Shown here in pieces: positions 35,226 through 47,380 of a DNA stretch of 64,000 nucleotides. Within the stretch, counting starts at the first letter, position 1. Each line of letters opens with the position of its first letter. The translations under genes were made by a program, and so were the position numbers. The notes beneath the pieces are model-generated. The model did not search any database and was not told the origin of the DNA. It saw only the letters and a list, made by a program, of their open reading frames with translations. This DNA comes from Cacajao melanocephalus. Its lineage: Eukaryota > Chordata > Mammalia > Primates > Pitheciidae. Location: positions 51,497 to 115,496 of the forward strand of contig CAUYLG010005341.1 of the NCBI GenBank assembly GCA_963573385.1, given 5' to 3'.

Positions 35226-35644
35226 GAAACAGAACTGCCAGGGAATTGGCCAGTACGTGAAGATAAAGCAAAACCTAATTACTGGATAATTTTGACAAAC
35301 AGTATCACTGGTTCAACAGTTTAGTTGATTATACTTATTAGCTAAGTCACCATCAGTTATATGTACCTGAATCTCTCCAAAAATAAAGACATAGTTGTAT
35401 TTTAAAATTTCTCTCAATACATTCTGATTTGAACATTAGCAAAAATGTACCAGAACAGAATAGATTCTTAAAACTCAATCAAAAATGGGAAAGATATTAC
35501 CTTTTGATCTCTTAACAAGTGGACAGCTAAATTATAATGAAAAATAAATAAGAAAAACCTTGTCTATCCTATGTAAATGTATACATGTATGAATATACTG
35601 TGTGATTTTTTTCCGAGAGTAATTCCTTCACAGGCAACCTGAGA

Positions 35645-35770
35645 GACACAGTAATTAAGAATGCATTCTTTAAAATCAGAATTGAGTTTCAGTCCTGCCC
35701 TCACCAGTTTCTGGTATGAGACTCGCACAAGTTATTTAGGTTAAGCCTCATATATGTAATATATCTGTAT
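35645..35770 (+). repeat. MIR SINE fragment
   Basis: AATTGAGTTTCAGTCCTGCCCTCACCAGTTTC and the ACAAGTTATTTAGGTTAAGCCTC block follow the MIR core. Confidence 0.62.
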
Positions 35771-36189
35771 ATATTCAGACCAACAATTTGCTAAAGCTGT
35801 TTGACATGCCAGAGAATTTTGAAAAAATTTTTTAATGTTGGCTTTAATTTTCCTAACTAAAGTTCATAAAACGCCTAACCAACTCCCTAGATTTGTGTAA
35901 TTGCTACAACAACTGCACTTAGGAGAGGAACTCATGTGAATTCTCATAAAGAAATATTTTTTTTATTGTAAGGAAATTTTTTTTTTATTCTTATAAGAAA
36001 ATATTTTTTCCTTCCAGGTATCATCAGCTTCAGCTGAAGGCAAAACTGTGGGGAAAATCTTCATTCTCTCTGGGTATTATTTCCACAAACACAAACACTA
36101 TTCCTTTCTTCATGTTTCCATTCAAAGTAAACCCCGTCGTTAAATTTTCCCTGTAGCTTCACCCAGAGGTGTGAACTGGTTCTCCTTTT

Positions 36190-36250
36190 CTTCACATAGT
36201 ATTTTATCTTCACATAGTATTTTATAAAATACCTTCACATAGTATTTTAT
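36190..36250 (+). repeat. Triplicated 18-mer
   Basis: CTTCACATAGTATTTTAT occurs exactly at 36190-36207, 36208-36225 and 36233-36250, with 7 bases (AAAATAC) before the third copy. This is a young local tandem duplication. Confidence 0.95.
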
Positions 36251-36424
36251 CTCTCTCTCTTTTCCCACGCTGCACCTTCATTTATGTGTATTCCGTCACT
36301 TTCAGAGCACAAGTTTCAAGAAGGCAGTGACTATTTTTTATGCATCTTATTCCTACATAGGCCTCAACATAAGCTTCTCCCATGAATAGCTTTTTCCTCA
36401 CAGTTGTATTAAGCATTCGATGTG

Positions 36425-36690
36425 TTCTAGACCCTAGCATAATAATCAGTTATATTTTACTGAATGCTTTCTCTTTGCCACAAGTATCTGATAAGGGCTT
36501 TTGGAACATGAGCTCATTCAATGCTCGAAACTACCCAAAATCGGTCAAGTTTCTAGACCCTTCTAGTAAGTTGGGAGGCTGAGTTACAGAGTATGGCTCA
36601 TGGACCTCAGGTCCTGCTACGGCAACATCCTACATCATCTGCTACCTCAGAACCCAAGCACTTGACCACCGTGTAAAAACCACCCCTGTA
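36425..36690 (-). repeat. MIR SINE, antisense
   Basis: ATATTTTACTGAATGCTTTCTCTTTGCCACAAG, ATGAGCTCATTCAATGCTC and CAGAACCCAAGCACTTGACCACC follow a reversed MIR from tail to 5' end. Confidence 0.6.
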
Positions 36691-36835
36691 GACATTCAGG
36701 AAATACTCGAACAAACAGATAAAAGTTAAGAACTATTTTATCGTCCTGTTCTCCAACTGTAAGATAAGACGTAAGCAAGTGATCATATTTTTTTTCAAAA
36801 GATCAAGAAATTTCTCCATATAAAAAGAGTATTCA

Positions 36836-37000
36836 GGCCAGGCATGGTGGCTCATGCCTGTAATCCCAGCACTTTGGGAAGCTGAGGGTAAGGGACAACT
36901 GAGACCAGGAATTTAAGGCTGCAGTGAGCTATTAGCATGCTACTGCACCCAGCCTGGGTGACAGAGTGAGATGCTATCTCTAAAAAAAAAAAAAGAAAAA
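36836..37000 (+). mobile_element. Free left Alu monomer (FLAM-like) with target-site duplications
   Basis: The element is ~145 bp plus an A-rich tail and has only one arm. It starts GGCCAGGCATGG, runs through an AAGGCTGCAGTGAGCTAT block to CAGCCTGGGTGACAG, and lacks the internal A-rich linker and second arm. The 14-bp AAAAAGAGTATTCA is duplicated at 36822-36835 and 37001-37014. This fits a FLAM-type monomer, a precursor-age SINE. An Alu with a large internal deletion is the alternative. Confidence 0.82.
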
Positions 37001-37827
37001 AAAAAGAGTATTCAAAGACATACATGTAAATATTTATTTGTCCTTTGAGTAAATATAGTCACATAATATATCTTGAATGTTACAGTTAACTGCCAGTTAC
37101 TTGGCTTAATGAGTTATGAAGGTCTTGGCCTTGCACTAAAAGTTGCAAAGTGAAGAAATAATTGTTTTGTATCACCTCTGGGTAGTCAGACCCGTTGCTT
37201 AAGCAATTAACCTTCACTTTCTGTTCTACTCCAAGAGAGGTAAAAGCAATGCTTTTAAACATTTATTAATAATTATCAATCCTTCCTTACATTTGAATCA
37301 TATTACGAACAGCTGTCATTGCTTACCAATACTGTAGACTAAAACTTTGATCCGTTTTGGAAAAAAAAAATAGAGGACAGATGTAAACCTCAAATAGGTC
37401 AATTGCGAAGAAGAGGCTATGTCTAATTTGATGAGTGAATATATTCAGGGTGCTCTTCAAGTACAGTGGACTCTGACTTATTTTCTCACATTGACCTTCT
37501 TAGTGGGAATTTAATGAGGCACTATTGTAGTTAGTTCAAAGACAGATTAAATCTAGAAAAAGGCAGACATGTTTCTCCTAACACTGGCTGAGCTGGGTTA
37601 TCTGAAAATTGGGATTCATATTCTGTAAGAAATATGTGAAAAGCCTGTACTTAATGAAGGAAAAAAAAAGTGAAAGTGAGGTTACTCCTGAGAATATAAA
37701 ATACCTGTGTTAACTTCTTCAGATATACAAATGGCTAAAAATATGGGGAAAAAAATATGTCAATGTTTGAGTCCTGGCATTCTCTAAAGACCCTTAGAAC
37801 CATACATGGTCAAATATTCTAGGAACC

Positions 37828-38010
37828 ATGGTTGCTTGGTAGGCTCTGGAGTCAGACTATCTGGCTTCCAGTGTAAGCCCAGCATTTATTATTAGCTGTA
37901 CATCTTTAATGTGACTTAGCCTCAGTTTCTCAAATTATACTTCTGGGAGCACAGTTATCTGGCAAATAGTATGTGCTCCAAATGTTAGCTAGTATTCGTC
38001 TTATTGCCTA
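37828..38010 (+). repeat. MIR SINE fragment
   Basis: CTCTGGAGTCAGACTATCTGGCTT, GACTTAGCCTCAGTTTCTC and the ATAGTATGTGCTCCAAATG tail are in MIR order. Confidence 0.72.
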
Positions 38011-38252
38011 TTATTAACTGATCAAATGTTTCTAAAACATTTCTAATAACAAAGCCTAATTGCATAAGGAAAAGGAAAACCCACAGCTTTTGCCAGTAGA
38101 GCTCATAATATGATGCCGTATTTCTTTTAAGCCAAGCAAAGCCAGTTGTTTATGGATAAGTGGCAAGTGTGTTAATGCTGTTGCTTTTTGTATTTTTCTT
38201 TTCTCCTTAGAAGCCTTGAATATGTGTAAAGAAGAATCTATTATAACAAATC

Positions 38253-38551
38253 GACCAGGCACAGTGGCTCATACCTGTAATTCCAGCACTTTTGCGGGGG
38301 CTGAGGCAAGCAGATCACTTGAGGTCAGGAGTTCAAGAGCAGCCTGGCAGACATGGTAAAACCCCATTTCTACTAAAAGTACAAAAATTAGCCAGACATG
38401 GTAGCAGGTGCCTGTTGTCCCAGCTACTCGGGTGGCTGAGGCAGGAGAATTGCTTGAACCCAGGAGGGGAGGTTGCAGTGAGCCAAGATCATGCCATTGA
38501 ACTCCAGCCTGGGTGACAGAGTGAGACTCTATCTCAAAGAAAAATAAAAAT
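38253..38551 (+). mobile_element. Alu, full-length, with 18-bp target-site duplication
   Basis: A complete dimer with a short A-rich tail (AAAGAAAAATAAAAAT). AATCTATTATAACA(A/C)ATC is present at 38235-38252 and 38552-38569 with one mismatch. Frames on both strands (38292-38516, 38269-38568) are Alu artefacts. Confidence 0.95.
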
Positions 38552-38574
38552 AATCTATTATAACACATCTCAGT

Positions 38575-40110
38575 GTTGTATGAGTAACAAAATTGCTACC
38601 ATAGGAATGTGCCAAAAGGCAAGAAAAAAATCCATTCCAGAAACAACTGTCTGCAAGATTTGTTGACCAACAGGATTAGTGCATATTTTTTCTGTTTAAA
38701 TGCGCTAGGAAAGTTCATTATTTTTAAGAGCTTATTCTAATAAGGCCACTCTCTCATTTTCTTGTTTTCCTCCTCATTCTTCTCTTTCTCTTTCTCTCAC
38801 TGTCTCTTCAATAATCTGTGGTCAAAAGCCACTGGGTTATACAGCCTATTACCTGCTCAACAAAGATGGGTAACAGAAAAGAGTGTCTGAGAAGGAGCTT
38901 CAAATGGGACAGACAATCTAAAGCATTCCATCCCTTACCTAGCAAGCATTCTTGTCGCTGTAAAAAAAATCAGAAGTTGCCTCTGTGTACCATTACCATC
39001 ATATATACAACTCTTGCCAATCTCAATGTTTAAAAACATTTGTTTTCTAAATAATCTGAAATCAACGTTTGCCAAAAAAGTTTTCTTAATCACATCTACA
39101 ACTTCTAATCAGAGACTTCTGTCAAATAACTAGGTTTATGAAGTTTATTGATATAATTCTAGCTTAAAGCAAATGAACTTGACCTTTTTATTAGTATGTT
39201 TAACTTTATCTCAGGTAAATGTGCCAAGTTTTAAAAAGCTTTTAAAAATATTAAAGAGACTATTTAGTACTAAAATCTACTCCAAAGACTGCCTTAAGGG
39301 ACTGAGGTTTGAAAAAGGATAAAGTGAATTCTAAAATTCATGCAATAATGGGATTCTTTTATAGGATAATAGTGAGATCGAAAATGGTTTTATGCCAAGT
39401 AACAGTGCTGATATGGACTATACTGATCTGTGTTTCATCTCAAGATGAAAAGGGGAAAGAAATCATACTTCAGAAAGCTATGAAGCTTTCTGAGATAGAA
39501 TGTTGTTAGAACGCTCTGTAATTGATGATAATGTCCCTTGGATGAGTCTGTTTATATGTGATTGGTGTACCACGATTAGACAAGCAGAAAAAATAAGCCA
39601 TCATTTTGTGAAAGATGGGTGGAGGCTTTCCAATCATTTTCCAAGGTTAAACTCAGAGTCTATCTATATAGCATCAGAATTTTTAGTTGTTTTTTTTTTT
39701 TCCTGTAATATCCCTTATGGCAATGTATGTGGAACTTGCCCAAGATTTGTTTGTTGTTGTTTTCTCTTGAGATCTGAAGCCAAAAACTGGAAAATGTTCT
39801 AAATAGCCCAGCTGACACCACAGTAACTGACATCATTCCCAAGGGTGGCTGATCTGGAACCCTGGGTTCTGAAATGAAGTTAATGCTGAATAGGATTCAA
39901 AACAGACCCATGGTAAACATGTAGCATGAGCAAGAAAAAAACTTTTAATGTTTTAACTATCTGAGATCTGGGGATTTCTGTTACTGCAGCATAACTACCT
40001 TGACTTGTACGGGTTCTGTGCAGGACATACAGAAGGTGCACCCAATCCAAACATTGGAGGGGGGCAAGAAATGTTCCCTTTTATATTACATATACGTGCA
40101 CATGTTATTT
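38575..40110. other. Unassigned sequence
   Basis: No gene recognised. It holds a pyrimidine-rich tract (38750-38810). The 100-codon frame 39500-39802 begins at TTG-like sequence and shows no domain. Confidence 0.4.
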
Positions 40111-40114
40111 CCAT

Positions 40115-40200
40115 AACTGTCTTATCACCTACTCTAGTGTAAACTTTGAGGACATAGCAGTCTGCACAAGGTATTTGCCCAGTGAATGCTGGTTTAAGTG
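40115..40200 (+). repeat. L2 3'-end fragment
   Basis: GTAAACTTTGAGGACATAGCAG and CAGTGAATGCTGG are diverged L2-tail blocks. Confidence 0.45.
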
Positions 40201-40254
40201 AAATCTGTCAAAAATAAAGATAGAGTTTTGGAAATTCAACTTTAGTGCTCTTTT

Positions 40255-40440
40255 GCAGTGCCTGTTAACCAGAATACTGGTTCTAGATAAATCTTAGCTC
40301 TGCTACACTATATAATTGGGAAATTTTGTATTTCTTTATTGAGATGGATATCATATCCCTCATCAGTTAAACTGAAATGATAATTGCATGAAAATATTTA
40401 TTGTAATTTTAGTTCAAAGCAGATGATCAACAAAAATGCT
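40255..40440 (+). repeat. MIR SINE fragment, weak
   Basis: ATCTTAGCTCTGCTACACTATATAATTGGG and CATCAGTTAAACTGAAATGATAAT follow MIR order but are heavily diverged. Confidence 0.5.
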
Positions 40441-40449
40441 ATTTTTCTC

Positions 40450-43280
40450 TCTCAGAATCACTGTTCTCTGTCTCTTTCACATTCCAATGATGATAAATCT
40501 AAACTAGATTTTGAAACCAAGAAATCAATTTGTTTCCACAAGATTAGAACAAAGACTGTTTAAAAGATTGAAAACAGGATCACTTTTTGTTAAAATTAAC
40601 ATACATCAAGCGCCTTTCCCTTAAAATAAATTGCAATTGATACAATATTGGCAAAATGAAAGACTATGTTACAAATTTGACTTTGTAAACACTGTTGGAC
40701 TTTACATTGTGAGATTTGCCATGTGTCTTGCCTAGATATCTCTACATTTGTTTTCTCTCATCAATATTATCAGCTTCTGAGGGATCAAAAAATTTGATTT
40801 AGGTACATGCAGACCTCAATCAAATTTAAATCTATACAATAATTCAGACAGTTTAAAATTAATAGGAATTTTGCATTGTAATTTTACAATTGGGTGCTTA
40901 ATGAATAAATGATATTTTTATTTTTTAAGTATCCTATGTGCCTTAGCACTTTCGTGAGTGCTACTTCAATTCCTACTGCTCTTTGCAAAGCTAAACTCTG
41001 ACTGCTTGTCTCTCATGAAATGATTTATAAAGAAACCTTCCATTATCCTTGCTGATAAGAATGCTTCCCAATGCACACTGCTGCATTTGCAAACAGATAT
41101 TCATCTCAACGAGGAAAAAATCTTTTTTAATGATTATAGTGTCATGATTTAAAGTTGTTAGCTGAAAGAAGATTAATCCAAAGAGACTGATGAAGTCTGT
41201 GCCCGAAAACACAGTAACTAGTATTCAAACAAAGCGAAACACTTTAGTGCTGTGTTTTACCTTTGAAGGACTCAGGCATACTCCGAAAGATCAAACCAAC
41301 TGAAGAAACAGACTGAATCTTTGTAAGTTCCCTACATCAACTTCGTACTGACTCATCAAATGTAAGAAAAGAGAAAAAAAAAAAACCCTCCAAAAATGAC
41401 TGAAAACTTCTTTAAATGTGTGTTTGAAAGAGAGCAGGAAGCTCTTGGTAAGATTTGTTCAGTTAATCTAACTGAGGCCCATTTTGAAATGTACCAATCA
41501 GCTTATATGTTAAATATCTGAGAAACTGCATTTAGGTTTTTCTCAACCTGAATCTGCAGACTCAAGCTCTCCACATACAATTTGGAAGAGCACAAGATTA
41601 GCAGCCATACTGCTCTGATTCATCTGATTTTAATGGAACCCTTGGGGATTGACTCAATGCAGCTGACTGGTTTCTTGCTATATTAAATTGACCCTAATCT
41701 GATTGGCTACATCATATTATAGACTATGGACTATTTGTCACAGCATGTTTCTATGTTTGGTTCTCTGCGAATTTAAGAAAGTTAACTGTTTTCTTAAAGT
41801 TTGATTTCTAATTTCTCCATTTGCGCATATGACCACCACTAGCAAATGTCATCAGAGTACAAAAAAATGGAGATAGAGGCTACCACTAATGATACATTAC
41901 TTCACTATTGATACTATGACTGTGGGTTTTGAAGCTTATGACTTCAAAAGTCCTCTTTAAAGTATTTTTCAGTTCTGTTCCTGAAGTGGGTGTGTGTGTG
42001 CACACATACGTGTCTGTGTGCATCTGTACAGAGGTTTCAGCCTGAATTATGTTTAGCACAGTTGCTTCCTTTACAGGAGACTTTCTGTGGGCATCAGTGT
42101 TTCATTTCACAACTCACCATGTGTACCAATGCTAAAGATACAGATTACAGTGTGAGAACTGGAGTAATTATAGCCTTCCAAATCCTAAACTCTCAAACCT
42201 CCTCATTTCGAAGGGCACCATTAGTTTACTTTCCCAAAGCTGATTTCAGCATTTTAGCAGATGTTTTATGAATGTTGTAAATGGGTACGAAATGGAGAAT
42301 ATCCTAATGTTGAGAATAGTAAACATCATTGTCATGAGCCTAAGGCTTCTCTATACACATTAGAAGAAAGTACTCTCTAAAGAGAATGGTTAGAAGTTAA
42401 AAGAGAATAAATCACTATTGTAATAATCATAAAAAAGCAATTGCATGCCGGTGTTACATATTCTCTGGGTAACCAGGTGCTAATAATTTTACTCTATTAA
42501 TGAAGATGTAAAGTCATATTGGTCTACTCATTTGGACAGTATTTGCTTCAGCATTAGGAAGGCTGATGTCTTCCTTTTAAACTCGCTTTATTAACTTGAC
42601 CCTGCTACTGAAAGACTGCAATCCTTAATTTAAGGGTAATTTATAATAGTATCTATAACAGTATATACAAATGGTACATTCGCTAAGGGTGAAATGGAGG
42701 ACATTCATGAATTTTTGTGCTCTGTTATGGCTGACAACAGATCAGGCCTGTGTCACAGGTGGTAGGCATCCTGTCTTTTCCTGCCCCTCTTCAACTCACA
42801 AACCCTAGACCACGCAGACCGAGCAGAGAAATACAAATGCAGAAGTCTGAATTGCTGTACCTGCTAAGATCTGAAGTTAAATAAGTAAGTTTCTGCAGAA
42901 GTCTATATACTCCTGAATTATTAAAGATCATCTAACTAGAGCCTTTTAGTTCAGTAATTCATCAAATACTTATTACATAGCCTTTTTTTCTTTAGATTTG
43001 AGTCCATTCTTTTTTGATTTTTACCAAAAAAAAAAAGCCAATATTAACAAAAGGTTGGTAAGGATGGGATCACTGAACTATATAATCCATAATGGAGATT
43101 CAATATCTTCAAACCAGAGCAAATACTGGCATGGCCAGTTAGTAGAAATTCCAAGGAAAGCTGTCACAGCTTGTTTTTCACTATGGTAGATAATAAGGAA
43201 GTTTCTGCTATCCCTCAATTTGTCCCAATCCTTGGCACCCATCATAACAAGGTTAAGAATTGGTTCTATTTACCTCAGTG
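40450..43280. other. Unassigned AT-rich sequence
   Basis: No gene or confident repeat recognised. A short (GT)n/(CA) stretch lies at 41989-42010. A 93-codon frame (41990-42271) starts inside it and has no recognised domain. Confidence 0.4.
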
Positions 43281-43283
43281 CCT

Positions 43284-43430
43284 CAGTGATTCCCAGACAT
43301 CTGGAATGTTTTGAAAACACATTTATGTGTGAATCCCACCCTAGGCCAGCCAAATGTGAATTGCAGTGGGGCACTTGGACTTTTCAGCTCCCCAAGTAAT
43401 TCTGAAGTTCTGCTATGGTTGAAAGCCTTA
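43284..43430 (+). mobile_element. MER5A-like hAT DNA transposon
   Basis: CAGTGATTCCCAGACATCTGGAAT at the start, GAATCCCACCC in the middle and the GAAGTTCTGCTATGGTTGAAAGCC end fit the MER5A order, a non-autonomous hAT-Charlie element. Confidence 0.65.
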
Positions 43431-43561
43431 ACTACTTAACTGGCAATGTGAGAAGCAAGGAAAGTACTCCAGGCCAAAAGTATCCCTTCCACTAGCCTGT
43501 TCTAGTGCTTTATAGTACACCATCAAAACAATTCATTTTGTGTTTCCTACAGGCTGTATTC

Positions 43562-43598
43562 ATTGTCAAATACAGTATACATTACTGTATTTGACAAT
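43562..43598. repeat. Perfect 16-bp palindrome with 5-nt loop
   Basis: Arms 43562-43577 and 43583-43598 are exact inverted copies, separated by TACAT. It lies 35 bases upstream of a TA-flanked MITE copy and may be an independent hairpin element. Confidence 0.95.
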
Positions 43599-43633
43599 AT
43601 AATATTTTTAATCGCTCAGCATATTTTTAATTA

Positions 43634-43763
43634 CAGTCACATGCCTCATAACAATGTTTTTAGTTGATGACAGACCACATAGAGGACAGTAGTCCCATAA
43701 GATTATAATATTGTATTTTTATGGTACCTGTTGTATGGTTAGATGTGTCTAGATACACAAGTG
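43634..43763 (+). mobile_element. TA-flanked DNA-transposon MITE (Tigger-like), 3'-truncated
   Basis: It begins CAGTCACATGCCTCATAAC after a TA and matches the first ~130 bases of the longer copy at 46152, including GATGACAGACCACATA and the GTGTCTAGATACACAAGTG segment. The 3' two-thirds are missing. Confidence 0.75.
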
Positions 43764-44379
43764 TATGTGTACAGAAATGCGGCTACTCCAAATTGAAAGC
43801 TGCTCTGACAGTAAAATATACACTAGATTTCAAAGACTTTAAGTAGGAAATAAAGAATGTATAAATACCATAATAATAACTGCAAGGCTGATTTCATGCT
43901 GGAATGATAATATTTGGGATATGGATTAAATAAAATCTATTAATCAAATTAATTTCATTTGGCCTTTTAAACTTTTTTGTTGTAGCTAATAGAAATTTAC
44001 AAATGTGACTGGAAATTCCTATTCTGGGGAAATGATTTTGATATGGAAAAGATATTAGCTTGGGAAATTTGTGCTGATCCTGATTTGTTTACAGGTTAGC
44101 CTATTTAAAACTTTTCATTCCATTACCATAGTGGCAGAGCAACAGACTTTGAGAAAATGGAAAACATGGCAAATGAGTGCTTCCACTGAAGGCAGCACTG
44201 AAGAGTCTAGATCACGGAACATGTCTTTGGTTTGGAACCAGGCTGCAATGCTGGGCCACTGTAACTAGTGACGTGAATTAGATAAACTCTGCTTCACATC
44301 TGAGAGTCATTCCTGTTCTTGTTTTTCTCTTTTAAAATTAAACAATACTTGGAAAAATTATATTCCCTTCTTCAGGATA

Positions 44380-44640
44380 GTATAGTGGAAATACCACGAG
44401 CCTCTTAATTTTGGAGATTTGGGAATATGTTTTGGCTCTTACAGCACTGCCCATATTATCTTCAGACAGTCACTTCACCCCTCTGATTCTGTATTTTGTC
44501 ATTTATAAAATGGAAATGGTAATAATACTGTCTCCAGATTAACTGTTATATCAAATGAAATTGTTTTTTTTTGTAGCATGAAAATGGATATTAAATTAAA
44601 TTCAATCCAGTGTCTATCATATAAAAGAGTTTAATCAATG
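44380..44640 (+). repeat. MIR SINE fragment
   Basis: CAGACAGTCACTTCACCCCTCTGATT followed by ATTTATAAAATGGAAATGGTAATAATACTG is a clear MIR core. Confidence 0.72.
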
Positions 44641-44659
44641 ACTTTCATTCTTTCTTTTC

Positions 44660-44935
44660 CTTCTCTACTGAAAGAATACCTATTTATTCTTCATAACTCA
44701 AATAAAAGGTCACCTTTCCTATGAATCCTAACTACGCATTTCCTCCCTCTATTTTCCATGAAATATTATCCACATTTTATTTTCATTATTTGGTGACATA
44801 TTTGTTTCTCCCGGTAGACTATTGTGAACTTCTTGAGGTCAGGGCCTTTCTAATTCTTTGAAACCCCAGTATTTAGCACAAAACCTGAAACACAGAAGGT
44901 ACTCAAGATATGCTGAATGGATAGAATGAGAGAAC
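44660..44935 (+). repeat. L2 3'-end fragment
   Basis: CATAACTCAAATAAAAGGTCACC, GAACTTCTTGAGGTCAGGGCC, CCCCAGTATTTAGCACAAAACCTG and GGTACTCAAGATATGCTGAATGG follow L2 order to its tail. Confidence 0.72.
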
Positions 44936-45199
44936 GGCTGGGTGTTTATGACTCAGCCCTTGAAATCTTTGAAGTTTGAGTACAATGAAAACATATCAAT
45001 GATTCTCTAAATGTTAGTATTCCAGAAAGGTGAAGAAAGGGGAGTATACCAACTGTTTTTGTGTTCCATTTTTGTATGGCTTCCCATCTGGCCAACAGTC
45101 CGAAAGGAACTGCACTATCATTGCTGGAAAAACATAGAAAATCAAGTATTCTTGGCATGGTATCACTCTATGGCATTACATAAAAAATATAACCCAAGA

Positions 45200-45690
45200 A
45201 GCCACTACCCCACTGTCTCCAAGCCTTGCTTCCCTTTACTAAGCTTTGGCTCCACTCCCAACCACACTCAACAAGCCTTTCCGTAGCCAGTCCTGTGCAC
45301 TTCCTTTTTCTTTGCCTTTGCTCATACAGGTGTTCCACCTGAAGTAATCCTTCTCTTCCTACTCTCACTTCTCTACTCTGCCCCGAACTTGAGACTTAGT
45401 AAATGCCAGGTCCTTTAAGACACAGTTCCAAGCCTGTTTCTGCTGTCTTCCCGATTCAGACCAATGTAAATGATCTCTACAACTTTTCTCCTTATACAGC
45501 ACATCGTTTGCAGTTCCAACTGGCAATTGAAAAGCTCTTACGGATCCATCAGTTGTTTTTGTCAAACCCTCTAGAATATAAGTTCCAGACTGGAAGGAAC
45601 TACAATCTATTAACTGTATCCGTTGTGATACTTGGTAGAGGGGGCTTGTACTGTATAGACATTAAGAAATTTGTAGTAGGACTGAAGTGA
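45200..45690 (+). repeat. L2 fragment
   Basis: GCCTTTGCTCATACAGGTGTTCCACCTG and CAGGTCCTTTAAGACACAG resemble the L2 region upstream of its tail, followed by a tail-like TATAAGTTCCAGACTGG block. Open frames here (45011-45286, 45403-45690) are unlikely to be genes. Confidence 0.55.
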
Positions 45691-46151
45691 ATCTCAGGAT
45701 AAAATAGTTAAGCCACTTTTCTAAAACTTCTTAGCATTTTGTCTTTACAGAAATTAATTCTGATTCTATTTGTATATTATTCACCTGAGTCTAATTATCT
45801 CCTATCTTCTAATTCTTTTCAAACAAGGAATTCTAAGTTCCCATTCAACAAGAAAGAATGTAACCTGGACGCCACCTATCTTGCAGGCAGTGAGTATCAC
45901 TGAACCGCGTGAGGAAGGAGAAAGGGTGGAACAAACTCATTGTTACCAAGAGCAGCAGCTGGTGAAGATGTCAAGGCCTACGGGGCAAGGTGATACTTTA
46001 ATGACCTACAAAATAAATTTTTTTAATTATGTATTCAAAATCTGTCTGTTGAGGTATAGAAAAAATGACCTGTTTTGATAAAAGGTTGAATCTGTTTATG
46101 TTTACAAGATAAAGAATGTGTTATAAACACTCAACATAACATTTATAATTA

Positions 46152-46485
46152 CAGTCATATGCCTTATACCAATGTTTTAGTTGATGATATACCACATATA
46201 AGACAGTGGTCCCATAATATTAAAATACTGTATTTTTTCTATGCTTAGATATGTCTAGATACACAAATACTTACCATTGTGTTACAAATGCCTACAGTAT
46301 TCAGTACAGTAACATGTTGTACAAGTTTGTAACCTAGGAACAGTAGGCTATACTATAGCCTAGGTGTAAAATGGGCTACATCATCTAGATTTGCGTAAGA
46401 ACACTCTATGTTCACACAATGACGAAAAAATCACCTAACAACACCTTTCTCAGAACATATCCCATCATTAAGCAACACATGACTG
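46152..46485. mobile_element. TA-flanked DNA-transposon MITE (Tigger-like), full length
   Basis: 334 bp starting CAGTCATATG and ending CACATGACTG, so the ends are inverted copies (CAGTCAT...ATGACTG), flanked by TA at 46150-46151 and 46486-46487. TA duplication and these ends indicate a Tc1/mariner-superfamily element, probably pogo/Tigger type. It is too short to encode transposase. The exact family name was not recalled with certainty. Confidence 0.82.
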
Positions 46486-46944
46486 TATTTGGAGTTGTTC
46501 AGTATTTATTAACTCCTAATCAGATATCATTAGCTAACTCTAACTCGGGATAGATATAACTATAGAAATGAAATTTTAAAATCTCACTCTATGTAAACAG
46601 AATTATGTCATTCATTATTCAGTTTCAACTTTATTTCATGCAATTATGAGATGACTCTCACGTATCTACTGTGACTTTTGTGCCATAGCTTGTAGCAGTC
46701 AAAGGTAGAAACCTGAGTTAATTGGCAACAGTTTATTTTTCTGGTTTATCTCAGCAGCGTTTATCATTGCCTGAAGATTAAGTCCAAGACTACTTGCTGC
46801 CTGGCTGGCCAACCTCTTCAGCCCTCATTGGGAGCTAAATGTCGTCAAAGCCCCAAACCTATTGATCTAAATGGCGATCAAGGTAATTATTTCATTCTGT
46901 ATGTGGGCCTGAACACCTAGCATTAGTTTCAAAAACTTCTACCA

Positions 46945-47050
46945 TAAAATAGTCATGATAATAGTATTTACTTCTCAGGGTTGCTGTCAGTATTAAATGA
47001 GACAATTGTTTAGGACTTTGAATATAATCAATACTCAGTAATTGTTAGCG
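46945..47050 (+). repeat. MIR 3' fragment
   Basis: ATGATAATAGTATTTACTTCTCAGGGTTGC, TTAAATGAGACAATTG and CAATACTCAGTAATTGTTAGC are MIR core and tail. Confidence 0.68.
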
Positions 47051-47194
47051 ATTACTTTACCAACTAGGAGAATAAATGAGAAGCAGAAAAAAAGCAAAGG
47101 CCACGTTATAAATGTGAAAGTATCTAAGAAAACATCACCTGAACCTCAAAGTGAAAACCAAGAAGTGACACTCAGTGAAAATAATTTTCAATCA

Positions 47195-47380
47195 GCCAGC
47201 TTTGGTTCTAAATCCCAGATTTACAGTTTATAAGCTGAATGATATTAAACAGATTGCTTAAGTTTTCTGAGCCTCCATTTTCTTATCTGCAAAAAGGACC
47301 TGATAACAACTGCCCCATAGGTTGTGAGGATTAAGGGAGACAGCATATGTAAAGTCCTGAAATTTAATAAACCCCAAGAG
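47195..47380 (+). repeat. MIR SINE fragment
   Basis: TGGTTCTAAATCCCAGATTTACAG, TTCTGAGCCTCCATTTTCTTATCTGC and TTGTGAGGATTAAGGGAGAC follow MIR order. Confidence 0.75.

Noticed and set aside
36190..36250. Three short direct repeats as a CRISPR-like array
   Set aside because: Two copies abut without a spacer, and the host is a primate. This is a tandem duplication.
44071..44268. 65-codon plus frame as a small gene
   Set aside because: Short, no recognisable family, and surrounded by MIR and L2 debris.
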